NCBI GenBank assembly: GCA_002733605.1
Contig: NVWK01000011.1
Span: 310,001 to 374,000, forward strand
DNA: 64,000 nucleotides
Direction of reading: 5' to 3'
DNA from: Robiginitomaculum sp.
Lineage (GTDB): Bacteria; Pseudomonadota; Alphaproteobacteria; Caulobacterales; Maricaulaceae
Positions 35,468-43,408 of this stretch are shown piece by piece (the stretch's first letter is position 1; each line of letters starts with the position of its first letter). The notes beneath the pieces are model-generated. The model was given only the letters and a program-made list of their open reading frames with translations, ran no database searches and was not told where the DNA came from. Made by a program: the position numbers and the translations under genes.

Positions 35468-36049
35468 ATGACATATATTAAACGGATGAAAACGCATGTG
35501 CTTATGGGCGCACTTATGCTCTCAACGAGCATGGCGATGATCGCGCCAACGGCGTCTGCGACAGAGGTGCCACGACCAGCAAGCATAGATGTGACACGTG
35601 ATAATTATCAGCGTGTGGTCAATGTTTTGCAAGATGCGGGCTTGAACCGCGCCGAGATCAAGCGTTGGGTTGCGGCTTCGAAAGCGGCACATGCAGGCCC
35701 GGAGTTTGGCACTATTCCCAATCCAAACAGGGTTGAAATTACCCGCCGAAATTACAAACGGATTGTCAATACCTTGCAAGATGCGGGCCTGAACCGGCGG
35801 CAGATTAAACGCTGGATCAATGCCAGTGTGGATGCACATAGCTCGCAGCGAGACCTTGCAACGGAGCGGCGTGCGGATCAAACTCGACACACGCGCGGTG
35901 TGGTCGGTATTGACGTGCGCCCTGCTCAGGCGGCGCAGCGTGTGAGGCCTGTACGTGCAGTTCGGACAATTCGTCCAACTCGTACGGTGCGCCCAGTGCG
36001 TGCTGTACGTCCGGTACGCTCTAGCCGCCCGGTACGGACACGCGGTTAA
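35468..36049 (+). CDS. Secreted protein with two helical repeats and an Arg/Val/Pro-rich tail
   Basis: ATG 35468 lies 6 nt after AGGAGG; a GTG one codon earlier is less well spaced. The 193-residue protein has a signal peptide (IAPTASA). Two 36-residue repeats follow (about 40-75 and 89-124) with the core (V/I)TRxNYxR(V/I)VNxLQDAGLNRxxIKRWxxAS. The last 40 residues are a strongly basic tail built from RPVRAVR-type units. No family is recognised. The tail may bind nucleic acid, polyphosphate, LPS or an acidic partner; none of these is shown. The promoter carries the palindrome shared with the DUF6502 gene. Confidence 0.8.
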   Translation: MTYIKRMKTHVLMGALMLSTSMAMIAPTASATEVPRPASIDVTRDNYQRVVNVLQDAGLNRAEIKRWVAASKAAHAGPEFGTIPNPNRVEITRRNYKRIVNTLQDAGLNRRQIKRWINASVDAHSSQRDLATERRADQTRHTRGVVGIDVRPAQAAQRVRPVRAVRTIRPTRTVRPVRAVRPVRSSRPVRTRG

Positions 36050-36096
36050 ATTTACCAAGATGGCGGCGCGACATCGCCGTCATCACATAAGGGGAC

Positions 36097-36897
36097 ATGA
36101 ATATGAGAAAAGCATTTAGATATTGTATCGGCGCACTGGTGTGCACATCGTTCACGTGCACATCGTTCATAGTAGGTGCTGTCGAGCCGGAATTCCAGTG
36201 GAGTAGTGGCGTTGATTTCACGACGGGTAAATACTCGGACGCAGAAAGTACCGATATTTTATTCATACCTGCGAGCGTTAAAGCTTTGTTTGGTGATTTC
36301 GAAGCAAAGCTGACAGTGCCTTATATCCGGATCAAAGGGCCGGGTACCATTGTCGGGGGCGGCGATGTTGGGGTGGTTGCAAGAACCCGTTTGCCCGGCG
36401 GAATTACGACCCAAGACGGGCTCGGCGATGTGACGCTGGCTTTGACATATACGCGGCTGATGCAAGACAATAGCCTGTTCGTGGATTTCACCGGCAAGGT
36501 AAAATTACCAACGGCGTCCAGTGATAAAAATCTTGGCACCGGCAAGGCGGATTTTACTGCGCAAATCGATCTGACCAAGGCTCTGGGTGATGTGACGGTT
36601 TTCGGCATGGCGGGGCGGCGATTTATGGGTAGTTCGCAGGCTTTGCCTTTGCGCGACGGGTTTATTGGTTCCGTTGGTACGGCTTATAAAATGTCCGATT
36701 TGGCCAGCATTGGTGTGATCTATGATTACCGTGAAAGCGCGTCTTTTAGGCTGGACGCCGAGGGGGCGTCGGAGTTGACGGGGTATATTGCCTGGAAGCT
36801 TTCGAAACGGGTTCGCTTGCAAACCTATGGCGTGCTTGGACTGTCAAAAGGCAGTCCGGATACAGGTGTGGGCATTCAATTGAGTTTTCGTCCTTAA
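36097..36897 (+). CDS. Outer-membrane beta-barrel protein (phenol-degradation-type transporter-like)
   Basis: The 266-residue protein has a signal peptide, within which a 15-nt duplication repeats CTSF. The mature part consists of short amphipathic strands and turns such as FEAKLTVPYIRIKGPGTIVGGGDVGVV and LFVDFTGKVKLPTASSDKNLGTGKADF. The latter (K-x-PTxSxxKxLGTGKxD) is typical of the transporter/MetA-pathway barrel family. It ends with LSFRP. It probably shares the promoter of the repeat-protein gene, 47 nt upstream. Confidence 0.75.
   Translation: MNMRKAFRYCIGALVCTSFTCTSFIVGAVEPEFQWSSGVDFTTGKYSDAESTDILFIPASVKALFGDFEAKLTVPYIRIKGPGTIVGGGDVGVVARTRLPGGITTQDGLGDVTLALTYTRLMQDNSLFVDFTGKVKLPTASSDKNLGTGKADFTAQIDLTKALGDVTVFGMAGRRFMGSSQALPLRDGFIGSVGTAYKMSDLASIGVIYDYRESASFRLDAEGASELTGYIAWKLSKRVRLQTYGVLGLSKGSPDTGVGIQLSFRP
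36141..36170. repeat. 15-nt tandem duplication inside a signal-peptide coding region
   Basis: GTGCACATCGTTCAC (36141-36155) and GTGCACATCGTTCAT (36156-36170) match at 14 of 15 positions. They keep the frame and add five residues to the signal peptide. Confidence 0.85.
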
Positions 36898-36982
36898 AGA
36901 AAAGCGTAATGAAGAAAAAACAACGGGGCAAAATATAAGAATATGTGGCGTAGTAACATCTCTCTGTGCGCTCCATATAAGT

Positions 36983-37018
36983 GGCAGGGCGGCGCTATAT
37001 CCCAGCGTCCGCCCTGCC
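36983..37018. terminator. Strong hairpin after the beta-barrel gene
   Basis: GGCAGGGCGG (36983-36992) pairs perfectly with CCGCCCTGCC (37009-37018). Inside, CGCT pairs with AGCG, so the stem is about 14 bp with one bulge. There is no U-run on either side, so it may be a Rho-type or processing hairpin that isolates the DUF6502 promoter. Confidence 0.6.
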
Positions 37019-37055
37019 GTTATATGAGCCCCCATATATCAAAGTCATTTAAAAT

Positions 37056-37072
37056 ATGGGATTGTTTCCCAT
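37056..37072. promoter_or_regulatory. Second copy of the 17-bp palindromic operator
   Basis: ATGGGATTGTTTCCCAT shares the outer ATGGGA...TCCCAT and the 17-bp length with the site at 35376. It covers a possible -35 (TTGTTT, 37062-37067) of a promoter whose -10 is TATGAT (37084-37089), just before the DUF6502 gene. Confidence 0.65.
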
Positions 37073-37084
37073 CTGAAAAACTAT

Positions 37085-37927
37085 ATGATACGGTCACTTA
37101 TGACGAAGTTTGCCAATAACGGACAGCCCCCGAAAGCGTTGATTGCCGCCGTGCAGCGGCTTTTGCGGCCGTTGATCCGTGGCTTTATCCGGTTTGGTCT
37201 GACCTATCCGCTTCTGTCGGATATTTTAAAACGCACCTATGTCGAAATTGCCGATGAGGATTTTCGTATCTATCCAGACAAATCCCCTTCGGATAGCCGT
37301 ATCAGCTTATTGACACGGGTGCACCGCAAGGATGTACGTAAATTTCGCGCCGAAGATATGGCGCCGCCGTTGAATTTGTCGGGCAGTTCTGTTGCCGCGC
37401 AAATCATTGCGCGCTGGCTGGGGCGCGATGATTTGTTGGATAAGGAGGGTCACCCGATTGCCCTGCCACGCTTGGGGGAGAATAGTTTTGACACCCTCGC
37501 GCGCGAAATTTCCAAAGATATGCATCCGAGAGCCATGCTGGATGAACTTGTGCGCAGTGATACGGTGCGTCTTGATGAAGACGACATTGTGCATCTGAAT
37601 ATCAATGCGTTTCTACCGCGCAAAGATTTTGACGAGTTGGCCTATTATTTCGGGTTGAATTTGCACGAGCATATTGCGGCCAGTGTTCACAATGTTTCGG
37701 GCAAGAAAAACCCGTTTTTGGATCGGAGTGTCCATTACTCAGGCCTGAGCGCGGCGTCCGTGCAAGTGTTGAAAGTGGACGCGGAACGTATCGGCATGGC
37801 GGCATTGCTGGAATTAAATGCGAAAGCCCAAAAATTGGAAGCCAAAGACCGCAGCGGTACGGATACAGACCAACGCATGACGTTCGGGATTTATTTTCAT
37901 CATGACCGTGAGTCCAAAGATGAGTAG
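37085..37927 (+). CDS. DUF6502 family protein, possible DNA-binding regulator
   Basis: The product is 280 residues from ATG 37085, or 275 from ATG 37100. The second start is likely if TATGAT at 37084 is the -10 box, which would make the transcript nearly leaderless. The sequence matches the DUF6502 pattern: an N-terminal helical part (ALIAAVQRLLRPLIRGFIRFGLTYPLLSDILKR), then SRISLLTRVHRKDVRKFRAED, which reads like a winged helix-turn-helix. No signal or membrane segment is visible. The 17-bp palindrome in its promoter and in that of the repeat-protein gene makes autoregulation by this protein a natural hypothesis. Confidence 0.75.
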   Translation: MIRSLMTKFANNGQPPKALIAAVQRLLRPLIRGFIRFGLTYPLLSDILKRTYVEIADEDFRIYPDKSPSDSRISLLTRVHRKDVRKFRAEDMAPPLNLSGSSVAAQIIARWLGRDDLLDKEGHPIALPRLGENSFDTLAREISKDMHPRAMLDELVRSDTVRLDEDDIVHLNINAFLPRKDFDELAYYFGLNLHEHIAASVHNVSGKKNPFLDRSVHYSGLSAASVQVLKVDAERIGMAALLELNAKAQKLEAKDRSGTDTDQRMTFGIYFHHDRESKDE

Positions 37928-39293
37928 CATACTTACGCGGCGTGGCCGGAAACTGACCCCGATTATAGGGGTTTTGGCGGTCTTGGCTCTTTTGCTGGTT
38001 TTGCTGATCAGGCCCGGTGGCATTGGCGGTACGGGGATTGGCTCTGGTGAAGAGGGCAATGGCGGTATTGGCGGCACCGGCATCGGGCACATCTCGCAAA
38101 CGGGATATGTGGGCCGTATTGACGGGTTTGGCAGTATTTTCGTCAATGGTGCGGAAATTGAATATGCAGACACTTTGCCTATCCGTTTCAATACGCATAT
38201 TGGCACGGTTGCTGATTTGAAAATCGGCCATGTGGTGGAAGCGTTGGTGACAACGGCCCAAGATGGTACGATACGCGCTGTGCAGATACGGGTGCGTCAT
38301 GAAGTGATCGGGCCGGTGGAAGCTGTAAACGGGCAGAGCCTGCAAATCCTGTCACAAACCATTCTTGTGCCGTCGACCTTGAATATACCGAATTTGGGTG
38401 CGTACATTGCGGTGAGCGGGTTCAGGCGTTTGGATGGTGTGATTGTGGCCAGCCGCCTTGATCCTGCGCAGGGTGAGACTTCTACATATTCAGGTTCGCG
38501 CCCGTTTGAAGGACAGACGAGCAATTTGTCTTTAAGCGGATTTGTCGGGCCGGACAATCGTCTGTACGGATATGTTGTGAATGTGGCACAGGATATACCA
38601 AAGGATACACGCATATTGGTCAGTGGAGATTTCTCTACGTCAAATTTGGAGATCACACCTGTGCGCTCTGATCCGGTGTTGCAAGACAGCGTGCCGTTGA
38701 CGCCAAATCAAAACCCTGCACCCATTATTCCCGTACCAGTAAAGCGTATTCAACAAGACACACCTGTGCGCACGCCAATACTGACACCCGTCAAGCGCCC
38801 CGTTGTAACCGAACGTCCAGAGCCGTCTGCACGGCCAACTCTAGAGCGCGCCGAAAAACGCGAACCGGTTCCCGATCTTCGTATTGCGCCCGTAGAACCT
38901 GCGCCAACCCGTGAAAATGCGACACCGGAACAAGATCCCGTGCCTGAACCCAGAGAGTCTGAATTTAGGGAAGAGCCAGATGCTGTGCGCCCAGAGGAGG
39001 AGGTTCAGGAGAGGGTTGAAGAGACGTTGGAAGAGACCCCTGCGACGAACACTGAAGATGTGCCCCAAGATGTGCCCCAAGATGTGCAAAGAGATGTCGA
39101 ACCGGTTGAACGCGAGGGTGCGTCTGAGCGTACGGAGCCTGTCGAGCGACCCGGTGATGACTATGCTGAACGGCCTGCGTCTACAGATCGCCCGGATCGT
39201 GTCGAGCGTCCAGAGCGGGCCGAAAGACCGTCAACCCTAACCCGTCCCGATAGGCCCGAACGTCCCGAACGCCCAGAACGGCCTCGTCGTTAG
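37902..39293 (+). CDS. DUF5666 membrane-anchored protein with long charged Pro/Glu/Arg tail
   Basis: The start is ATG 37902 or ATG 37920, either overlapping the DUF6502 gene. The product (up to 463 residues) has one N-terminal helix (about 22-40) and a Gly-rich linker with two GGIGGTGIG copies. Small beta domains of the DUF5666 type follow (VGRIDGFGSIFVNGAEIEY; VEALVTTAQDGTIRAVQIRV). From about residue 265 the protein is disordered, and it ends in repeated ERPERP-type units. A 12-nt tandem repeat codes DVPQDVPQ. The DUF6502/DUF5666 pairing recurs in other Proteobacteria, but its job is unknown. Confidence 0.8.
   Translation: MTVSPKMSSILTRRGRKLTPIIGVLAVLALLLVLLIRPGGIGGTGIGSGEEGNGGIGGTGIGHISQTGYVGRIDGFGSIFVNGAEIEYADTLPIRFNTHIGTVADLKIGHVVEALVTTAQDGTIRAVQIRVRHEVIGPVEAVNGQSLQILSQTILVPSTLNIPNLGAYIAVSGFRRLDGVIVASRLDPAQGETSTYSGSRPFEGQTSNLSLSGFVGPDNRLYGYVVNVAQDIPKDTRILVSGDFSTSNLEITPVRSDPVLQDSVPLTPNQNPAPIIPVPVKRIQQDTPVRTPILTPVKRPVVTERPEPSARPTLERAEKREPVPDLRIAPVEPAPTRENATPEQDPVPEPRESEFREEPDAVRPEEEVQERVEETLEETPATNTEDVPQDVPQDVQRDVEPVEREGASERTEPVERPGDDYAERPASTDRPDRVERPERAERPSTLTRPDRPERPERPERPRR
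39058..39086. repeat. 12-nt tandem repeat in the DUF5666 tail
   Basis: GATGTGCCCCAA is present twice in a row (39058-39069, 39070-39081) and is followed by a partial third copy. It codes the DVPQ repeats. Confidence 0.75.
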
Positions 39294-39317
39294 GGTTTTG
39301 GGCGTTAGGGTTTAAGG
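39288..39317. repeat. 15-nt tandem duplication containing the DUF5666 stop codon
   Basis: CGTTAGGGTTTTGGG (39288-39302) and CGTTAGGGTTTAAGG (39303-39317) match at 13 of 15 positions. The copy puts a second in-frame TAG exactly 15 nt after the first. It overlaps the end of the convergent GH2 gene. Confidence 0.8.
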
Positions 39318-41180
39318 GTTTTGTTGTTTCTCGCGGTAATGCTCAGCGAGCACACCGAAGGCTTGTTTGCGCACACCGGTTTCCGAGATCAAGCCCTTGC
39401 GGTTCCAGCCTTGCTGATAGAAAGGGTGTTGGCGGCGCGGTGAACGGAAGTCTTTTAAAATCCACGGAGACATGCCGCGCAGGGCCGAGATGTTTTTGCT
39501 CATGCGCAAGGTTTGCCGATAATATTCTGCCTGATAGCTTTCGGAAAATTTGCGGGTGACGTCTGGCTCGTCAAATCCGGCCAGTGCGCCCGCGCCCAGT
39601 TCGGAAAACACAATCGGTTTGCCCAAATCTGATTCCCAGATAATCTCGTGGACTTCGGCCAACGGGATCGGGCCGTACCAACCATCATAGGTGTTGATGG
39701 CCATCACATCGAGATCGCCAGCAAGCGGGTCTTCAATCCGGGCAACAATTGTGCCGTTGACATCATGTTTTTCTGTTAGCAATGCGGCGGTGACCAGCCG
39801 GGTATTGTCCAGTGCGCGAACATCCGCGATTAAAGTGCGCAAGAAATCATTGCGGGGCTCGGAAATCGGGGTTTCGTTGCCGACACTCCAGAGTATGATC
39901 GAGGCGCGGTTGCGGTCACGTTTGATATTGTCTGAGAGCATGGCGCGCGACACGGCCAGTGTCTCTGGGTTTGTCCAGTTAATGCGCCAATAGACCGGAA
40001 TTTCACTCCAAACCATAATGCCGATCTCGTCAGCCAAACGGGTGGTGATTTCCGAATGCGGGTAGTGGGCGAGGCGGACAAAATTACCGTTGAGCCCCGT
40101 CTTGATCTCGGTCAGAAGAGCGCGGGCATTGGCTTCGGTTATGATGCGCGACGGGTTGGTGCCAAGCTCTTCCTCATGCATGCTGATGCCGCGCAGGAAG
40201 ATCGGTTTTCCGTTGAGGAGGATGTCTTCGCCTTTAACCTCGATGGTGCGAAACCCGATCCGTTCTTGCAAAACATCCGTGCCGGTTTTGATCTGCACAT
40301 CATAAAGGGTTGGGCTGTCCGGTGACCATAGAGACATGTCCTTAGGGGCTTTGTGGGTGCCGTGCCAGTGTCCGGCTTTGTCCGTGCGGCCTTGCATAGT
40401 AAAGCCGAGGGACGGAATGGAAACCGTAATCTCCTGAGAGGTGTTCACACCGTTTAACGTGATGTCGGCGGCGATTTTTCCGTCTTTTCCCAAGCGTATC
40501 CATGCGTCATCAATGAAGGTTTCAGGGGTGATGATCAGGCGGACAGGGCGGGTGATGCCGCCATAGGTTTCCCAGTCGGTGACAGGCGGGGGAACGCTGT
40601 CATTTGTGCGAACGGAATCGGCGCCGACGCCGACATAGTTTTCACCGTCCAGTAAATGCTCGGTAATTTCGAAGGTGAAGGGGGTGAAGCCGCCTTCATG
40701 TTCGCCGATAAATTTGCCGTTAAGATAGATTTTGGCACTGTAATTGACCGCGCCAAAGCGCAAGAAGGCGCGTTGGTTTTTATCTATGTGGGCCTCAAAT
40801 TTTCGTGTGTACCAGACAAGGCCTTCATAATGGCGCATTTCAGGACTGTGGGTCAGCCATGAGCTTGGGATGGCGGTTTTGGCACCGCGATGTAGATCGT
40901 ATTCATACAGGCTTTCGGGCTGTTCGCGGGTGATGATGTCGACGTCTTGCGGGTCAAAGCGCTGGTGGCCGGTGCCGGCAGCGCTGCCGTGGAAACCGTA
41001 AAGACCGTCTTTGTAAGGATCGATGGAGTAATTCCACAGGCCTGATAAATCCTGCCCGTTACGGGTGCTGGCATTGGTGAGGGTCAGGTTTTCAGTGGCG
41101 TGAGCTGGCGCATAAGTGCCGTAACTGATGAGAAAGACAAGGCCGAAACAGGCCAGTGTTTTCTTGAAAATATGGTGCAT
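39312..41180 (-). CDS. GH2 glycoside hydrolase, beta-glucuronidase-like, secreted
   Basis: The start at 41180 is fixed by GGAGGAAATC and gives a signal peptide (APAHA-TEN); 622 residues. Domains run in GH2 order: jelly-roll sugar-binding, Ig-like, then TIM barrel. ILWSVGNET holds the acid/base Glu436 and IVFSELGAG the nucleophile Glu527. The WNRKG motif (Asn593, Lys595) corresponds to the NxKG signature that binds the uronate carboxylate in beta-glucuronidases. It is divergent from the aldo/keto reductase gene and shares a LacI-type operator with it, so it probably serves the uronate locus that also includes GH67. Confidence 0.9.
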   Translation of the reverse strand: MHHIFKKTLACFGLVFLISYGTYAPAHATENLTLTNASTRNGQDLSGLWNYSIDPYKDGLYGFHGSAAGTGHQRFDPQDVDIITREQPESLYEYDLHRGAKTAIPSSWLTHSPEMRHYEGLVWYTRKFEAHIDKNQRAFLRFGAVNYSAKIYLNGKFIGEHEGGFTPFTFEITEHLLDGENYVGVGADSVRTNDSVPPPVTDWETYGGITRPVRLIITPETFIDDAWIRLGKDGKIAADITLNGVNTSQEITVSIPSLGFTMQGRTDKAGHWHGTHKAPKDMSLWSPDSPTLYDVQIKTGTDVLQERIGFRTIEVKGEDILLNGKPIFLRGISMHEEELGTNPSRIITEANARALLTEIKTGLNGNFVRLAHYPHSEITTRLADEIGIMVWSEIPVYWRINWTNPETLAVSRAMLSDNIKRDRNRASIILWSVGNETPISEPRNDFLRTLIADVRALDNTRLVTAALLTEKHDVNGTIVARIEDPLAGDLDVMAINTYDGWYGPIPLAEVHEIIWESDLGKPIVFSELGAGALAGFDEPDVTRKFSESYQAEYYRQTLRMSKNISALRGMSPWILKDFRSPRRQHPFYQQGWNRKGLISETGVRKQAFGVLAEHYREKQQNP

Positions 41181-41258
41181 GATTTCCTCCTGATATTTTA
41201 TATTTTTGGCCGGATTTCCGTCGTTTTTGCCGGTTTGTATATTCTTGGTGTGCCCAAT

Positions 41259-41272
41259 TGACAGCGCTATCA
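41259..41272. promoter_or_regulatory. LacI-family-type operator between divergent sugar genes
   Basis: TGACAGCGCTATCA is palindromic at 12 of 14 positions around AGCGCT. The form TGnnAGCGCTnnCA is known for LacI-type regulators such as Caulobacter XylR. It lies 50-80 bp from both start codons. Confidence 0.55.
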
Positions 41273-41323
41273 TTTTGGCTAAGCTAGAGGAAAATCCGAA
41301 TGGATACAAGTGGGAGCAGGTGC

Positions 41324-42304
41324 GTGAAATCAAGGATATTAGGGAAGTCGGGGCTAAACGTTTCCGAGATCGGGTTGGGATGCTGGCAATTTGGCGGCGA
41401 TTTTGGCCCAATTGATAGTGAACGGGCACTGGCTACGCTGAGCGCTGCGAGCGCGGCAGGTGTGACGTTTTTTGACACGGCGGATGTGTATGGGGCCGGG
41501 CAAAGCGAAAGCTTTGTTGGTCAGCATGTTGCGTCGGGTATTGGCGAGGCTGTCGTGGCGACCAAGGTGGGGCGTACGGACGCGCTCTATCCTGACAAGT
41601 ATACGTATGAAGGCATTCGGTCGCATTTGCTGGCCAGTGCGGAGCGGATTGGCGTCGAGCAGATTGATCTGATTCAATTGCATTGTGTGCCGCCAGCCGA
41701 GCTGGAGCGCGGGGCTGTGTTTGACATTTTAAACCGGTTGCAGGCCGAGGGTGTTTGCCGTGCTTGGGGGGCGAGTGTGGAAACGCTGGCAGAGGCCAAG
41801 GTGTGTTTGAAACAAGAGGGGCTGACATCGTTGCAAATTATTTTCAATCTGTTCCGCCAAGACGCGGCTTGGGAGTTGTTGCCGGCAGCCGAGGCGGCCA
41901 ATGTCGGGGTTATTGTGCGTCTGCCTTTGGCCAGTGGCATGTTGAGCGGGAAATTTGGCAAGGACACGAAGTTTGCCGAAACTGATCACCGTAATTATAA
42001 CAAAGACGGGGCGGCGTTCTCTGTCGGGGAAACATTTTCAGGGATCGAATTTTCGAAAGCTCTGGAACTGGTCGAGGCTTTGCAGGATTTTGTGCCTGAG
42101 GGTATGAGCCTTGTAGAGTTCAGCTTGCGCTGGTTGCTTGATTTCCCTGCTGTGAGCAGTGTGATCGCAGGATGTTCCAGACCGCAACAAGTGACCGACA
42201 ATGTACGGGCCTCTGATTTACCGCCTTTGTCTGATGAAATCCACGCCGCGTTGCGGGCGTTTTATGAAGGGTCTGTGCGCGAACATATCCGGTGCCCGAT
42301 TTAG
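41324..42304 (+). CDS. Aldo/keto reductase
   Basis: The preferred start is GTG 41324 (GGGAG 7 nt upstream, and the protein then begins KSRILGKSGL, the usual family start); ATG 41300 is possible. The product has 326 residues. The catalytic tetrad is visible: Asp and Tyr in FFDTADVYG, Lys in VATKVGR and His in IDLIQLHC. The C-terminal VIAGCSRPQQVTDNV binds NADPH. As the first gene of the plus-strand uronate run, it probably reduces or oxidises a sugar intermediate. Confidence 0.92.
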   Translation: MKSRILGKSGLNVSEIGLGCWQFGGDFGPIDSERALATLSAASAAGVTFFDTADVYGAGQSESFVGQHVASGIGEAVVATKVGRTDALYPDKYTYEGIRSHLLASAERIGVEQIDLIQLHCVPPAELERGAVFDILNRLQAEGVCRAWGASVETLAEAKVCLKQEGLTSLQIIFNLFRQDAAWELLPAAEAANVGVIVRLPLASGMLSGKFGKDTKFAETDHRNYNKDGAAFSVGETFSGIEFSKALELVEALQDFVPEGMSLVEFSLRWLLDFPAVSSVIAGCSRPQQVTDNVRASDLPPLSDEIHAALRAFYEGSVREHIRCPI

Positions 42305-42312
42305 GGGCCGTA

Positions 42313-43272
42313 ATGGGATATTTGAGACATGGAGAGGTGTTGGCGGTTATGGCGGGTATGAGCAGTGCAGATGCAATCACAGCCCGTCCAGCCGGATCAG
42401 CGATTGAGTGCCGCTTTGATGTCAGGAGCCGTCTGGAAGTGATTGATGTGCTTACGGGTGTGCGTCGAACGGTCTACGAAGACGATACGCATTTCGAAGC
42501 GCCTAACTGGTCACGGGATGGCCGTTTTCTTGTGTTTAACAAGGCGGGGCGTTTGTACACGCAAAGTGTTGATGGCAGTGGTACGCCGCAACTGCTGAAC
42601 ACGGGTAAGGCGGTCAATAATAATAACGATCACGGGATTTCTCCGGACGGCACAAAAATTGCGATCAGTGATGAAACCTTCGGGAGTTCGATGATCTATG
42701 TTGTGCCGATGGAGGGCTTGCAAGACGGCGAGATGCCGAAACAAATTACGCCTTCGGCCCCGTCCTACTGGCATGGCTGGTCGCCGGACGGGCAGTTTTT
42801 GGTCTATACGGCGCAACGTGAAAAAGACCAGTTTGATATTTATAAAATTCCGTCAGGCGGCGGTGACGAGATACAATTAACCGATCTGCCGACCTTGGAT
42901 GACGGGCCGGAATTTGCGCCGGATGGACGGATTTATTTTAACTCGTTTCGCACCGACATTATGAAAATCTGGCGCATGGACGCGGACGGACAAAACCAGA
43001 CACAGATCACGTTCGGGGATAAATATGGGGATTGGTTTGCCCATATTTCGCCGGATAACAAGCTGCTGGCGTTTATTTCTTATGATCGCTCTATCGGCAG
43101 TGATCACCCGGCCAATAAAGATGTGGTATTGCAGGTGATGCCGATTGACGGAAGCGCAGAGCCACGGGTTTTGGCAAAATTATTTGGCGGGCAAGGTACA
43201 TTTAATGTGCCGAGCTGGTCACCGGATAGTCGGCATGTCGCGTTTGTGAGCTATGAGATGTTGGAGATATAG
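42313..43272 (+). CDS. TolB-like beta-propeller protein
   Basis: The 319-residue product (ATG 42313; an in-frame ATG at 42292 is also possible) contains about six WD40/TolB-type blades, seen as WSRDGRFLVF, ISPDGTKIAIS, WSPDGQFLVYTA, FAPDGRIYF, ISPDNKLLAFIS and WSPDSRHVAFVS. No signal peptide is clear, so it may be cytosolic. It overlaps or abuts the aldo/keto reductase stop. Some annotated relatives belong to the DPP4 N-terminal or biopolymer-transport type, but its substrate is open. Within a sugar locus it may bind or process oligosaccharides. Confidence 0.8.
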   Translation: MGYLRHGEVLAVMAGMSSADAITARPAGSAIECRFDVRSRLEVIDVLTGVRRTVYEDDTHFEAPNWSRDGRFLVFNKAGRLYTQSVDGSGTPQLLNTGKAVNNNNDHGISPDGTKIAISDETFGSSMIYVVPMEGLQDGEMPKQITPSAPSYWHGWSPDGQFLVYTAQREKDQFDIYKIPSGGGDEIQLTDLPTLDDGPEFAPDGRIYFNSFRTDIMKIWRMDADGQNQTQITFGDKYGDWFAHISPDNKLLAFISYDRSIGSDHPANKDVVLQVMPIDGSAEPRVLAKLFGGQGTFNVPSWSPDSRHVAFVSYEMLEI

Positions 43273-43408
43273 GGCGTTGTTTTGAGGAGAGGATGATTCA
43301 TTTTGGAGAGAACTTGAAAAGTTAGGCCAGATTGCGCATACTCTGGGAGACAATATAAGAATGGAAAAATGACATAGAATGGGGATATCCGAAAAGGATA
43401 GATGCAAT

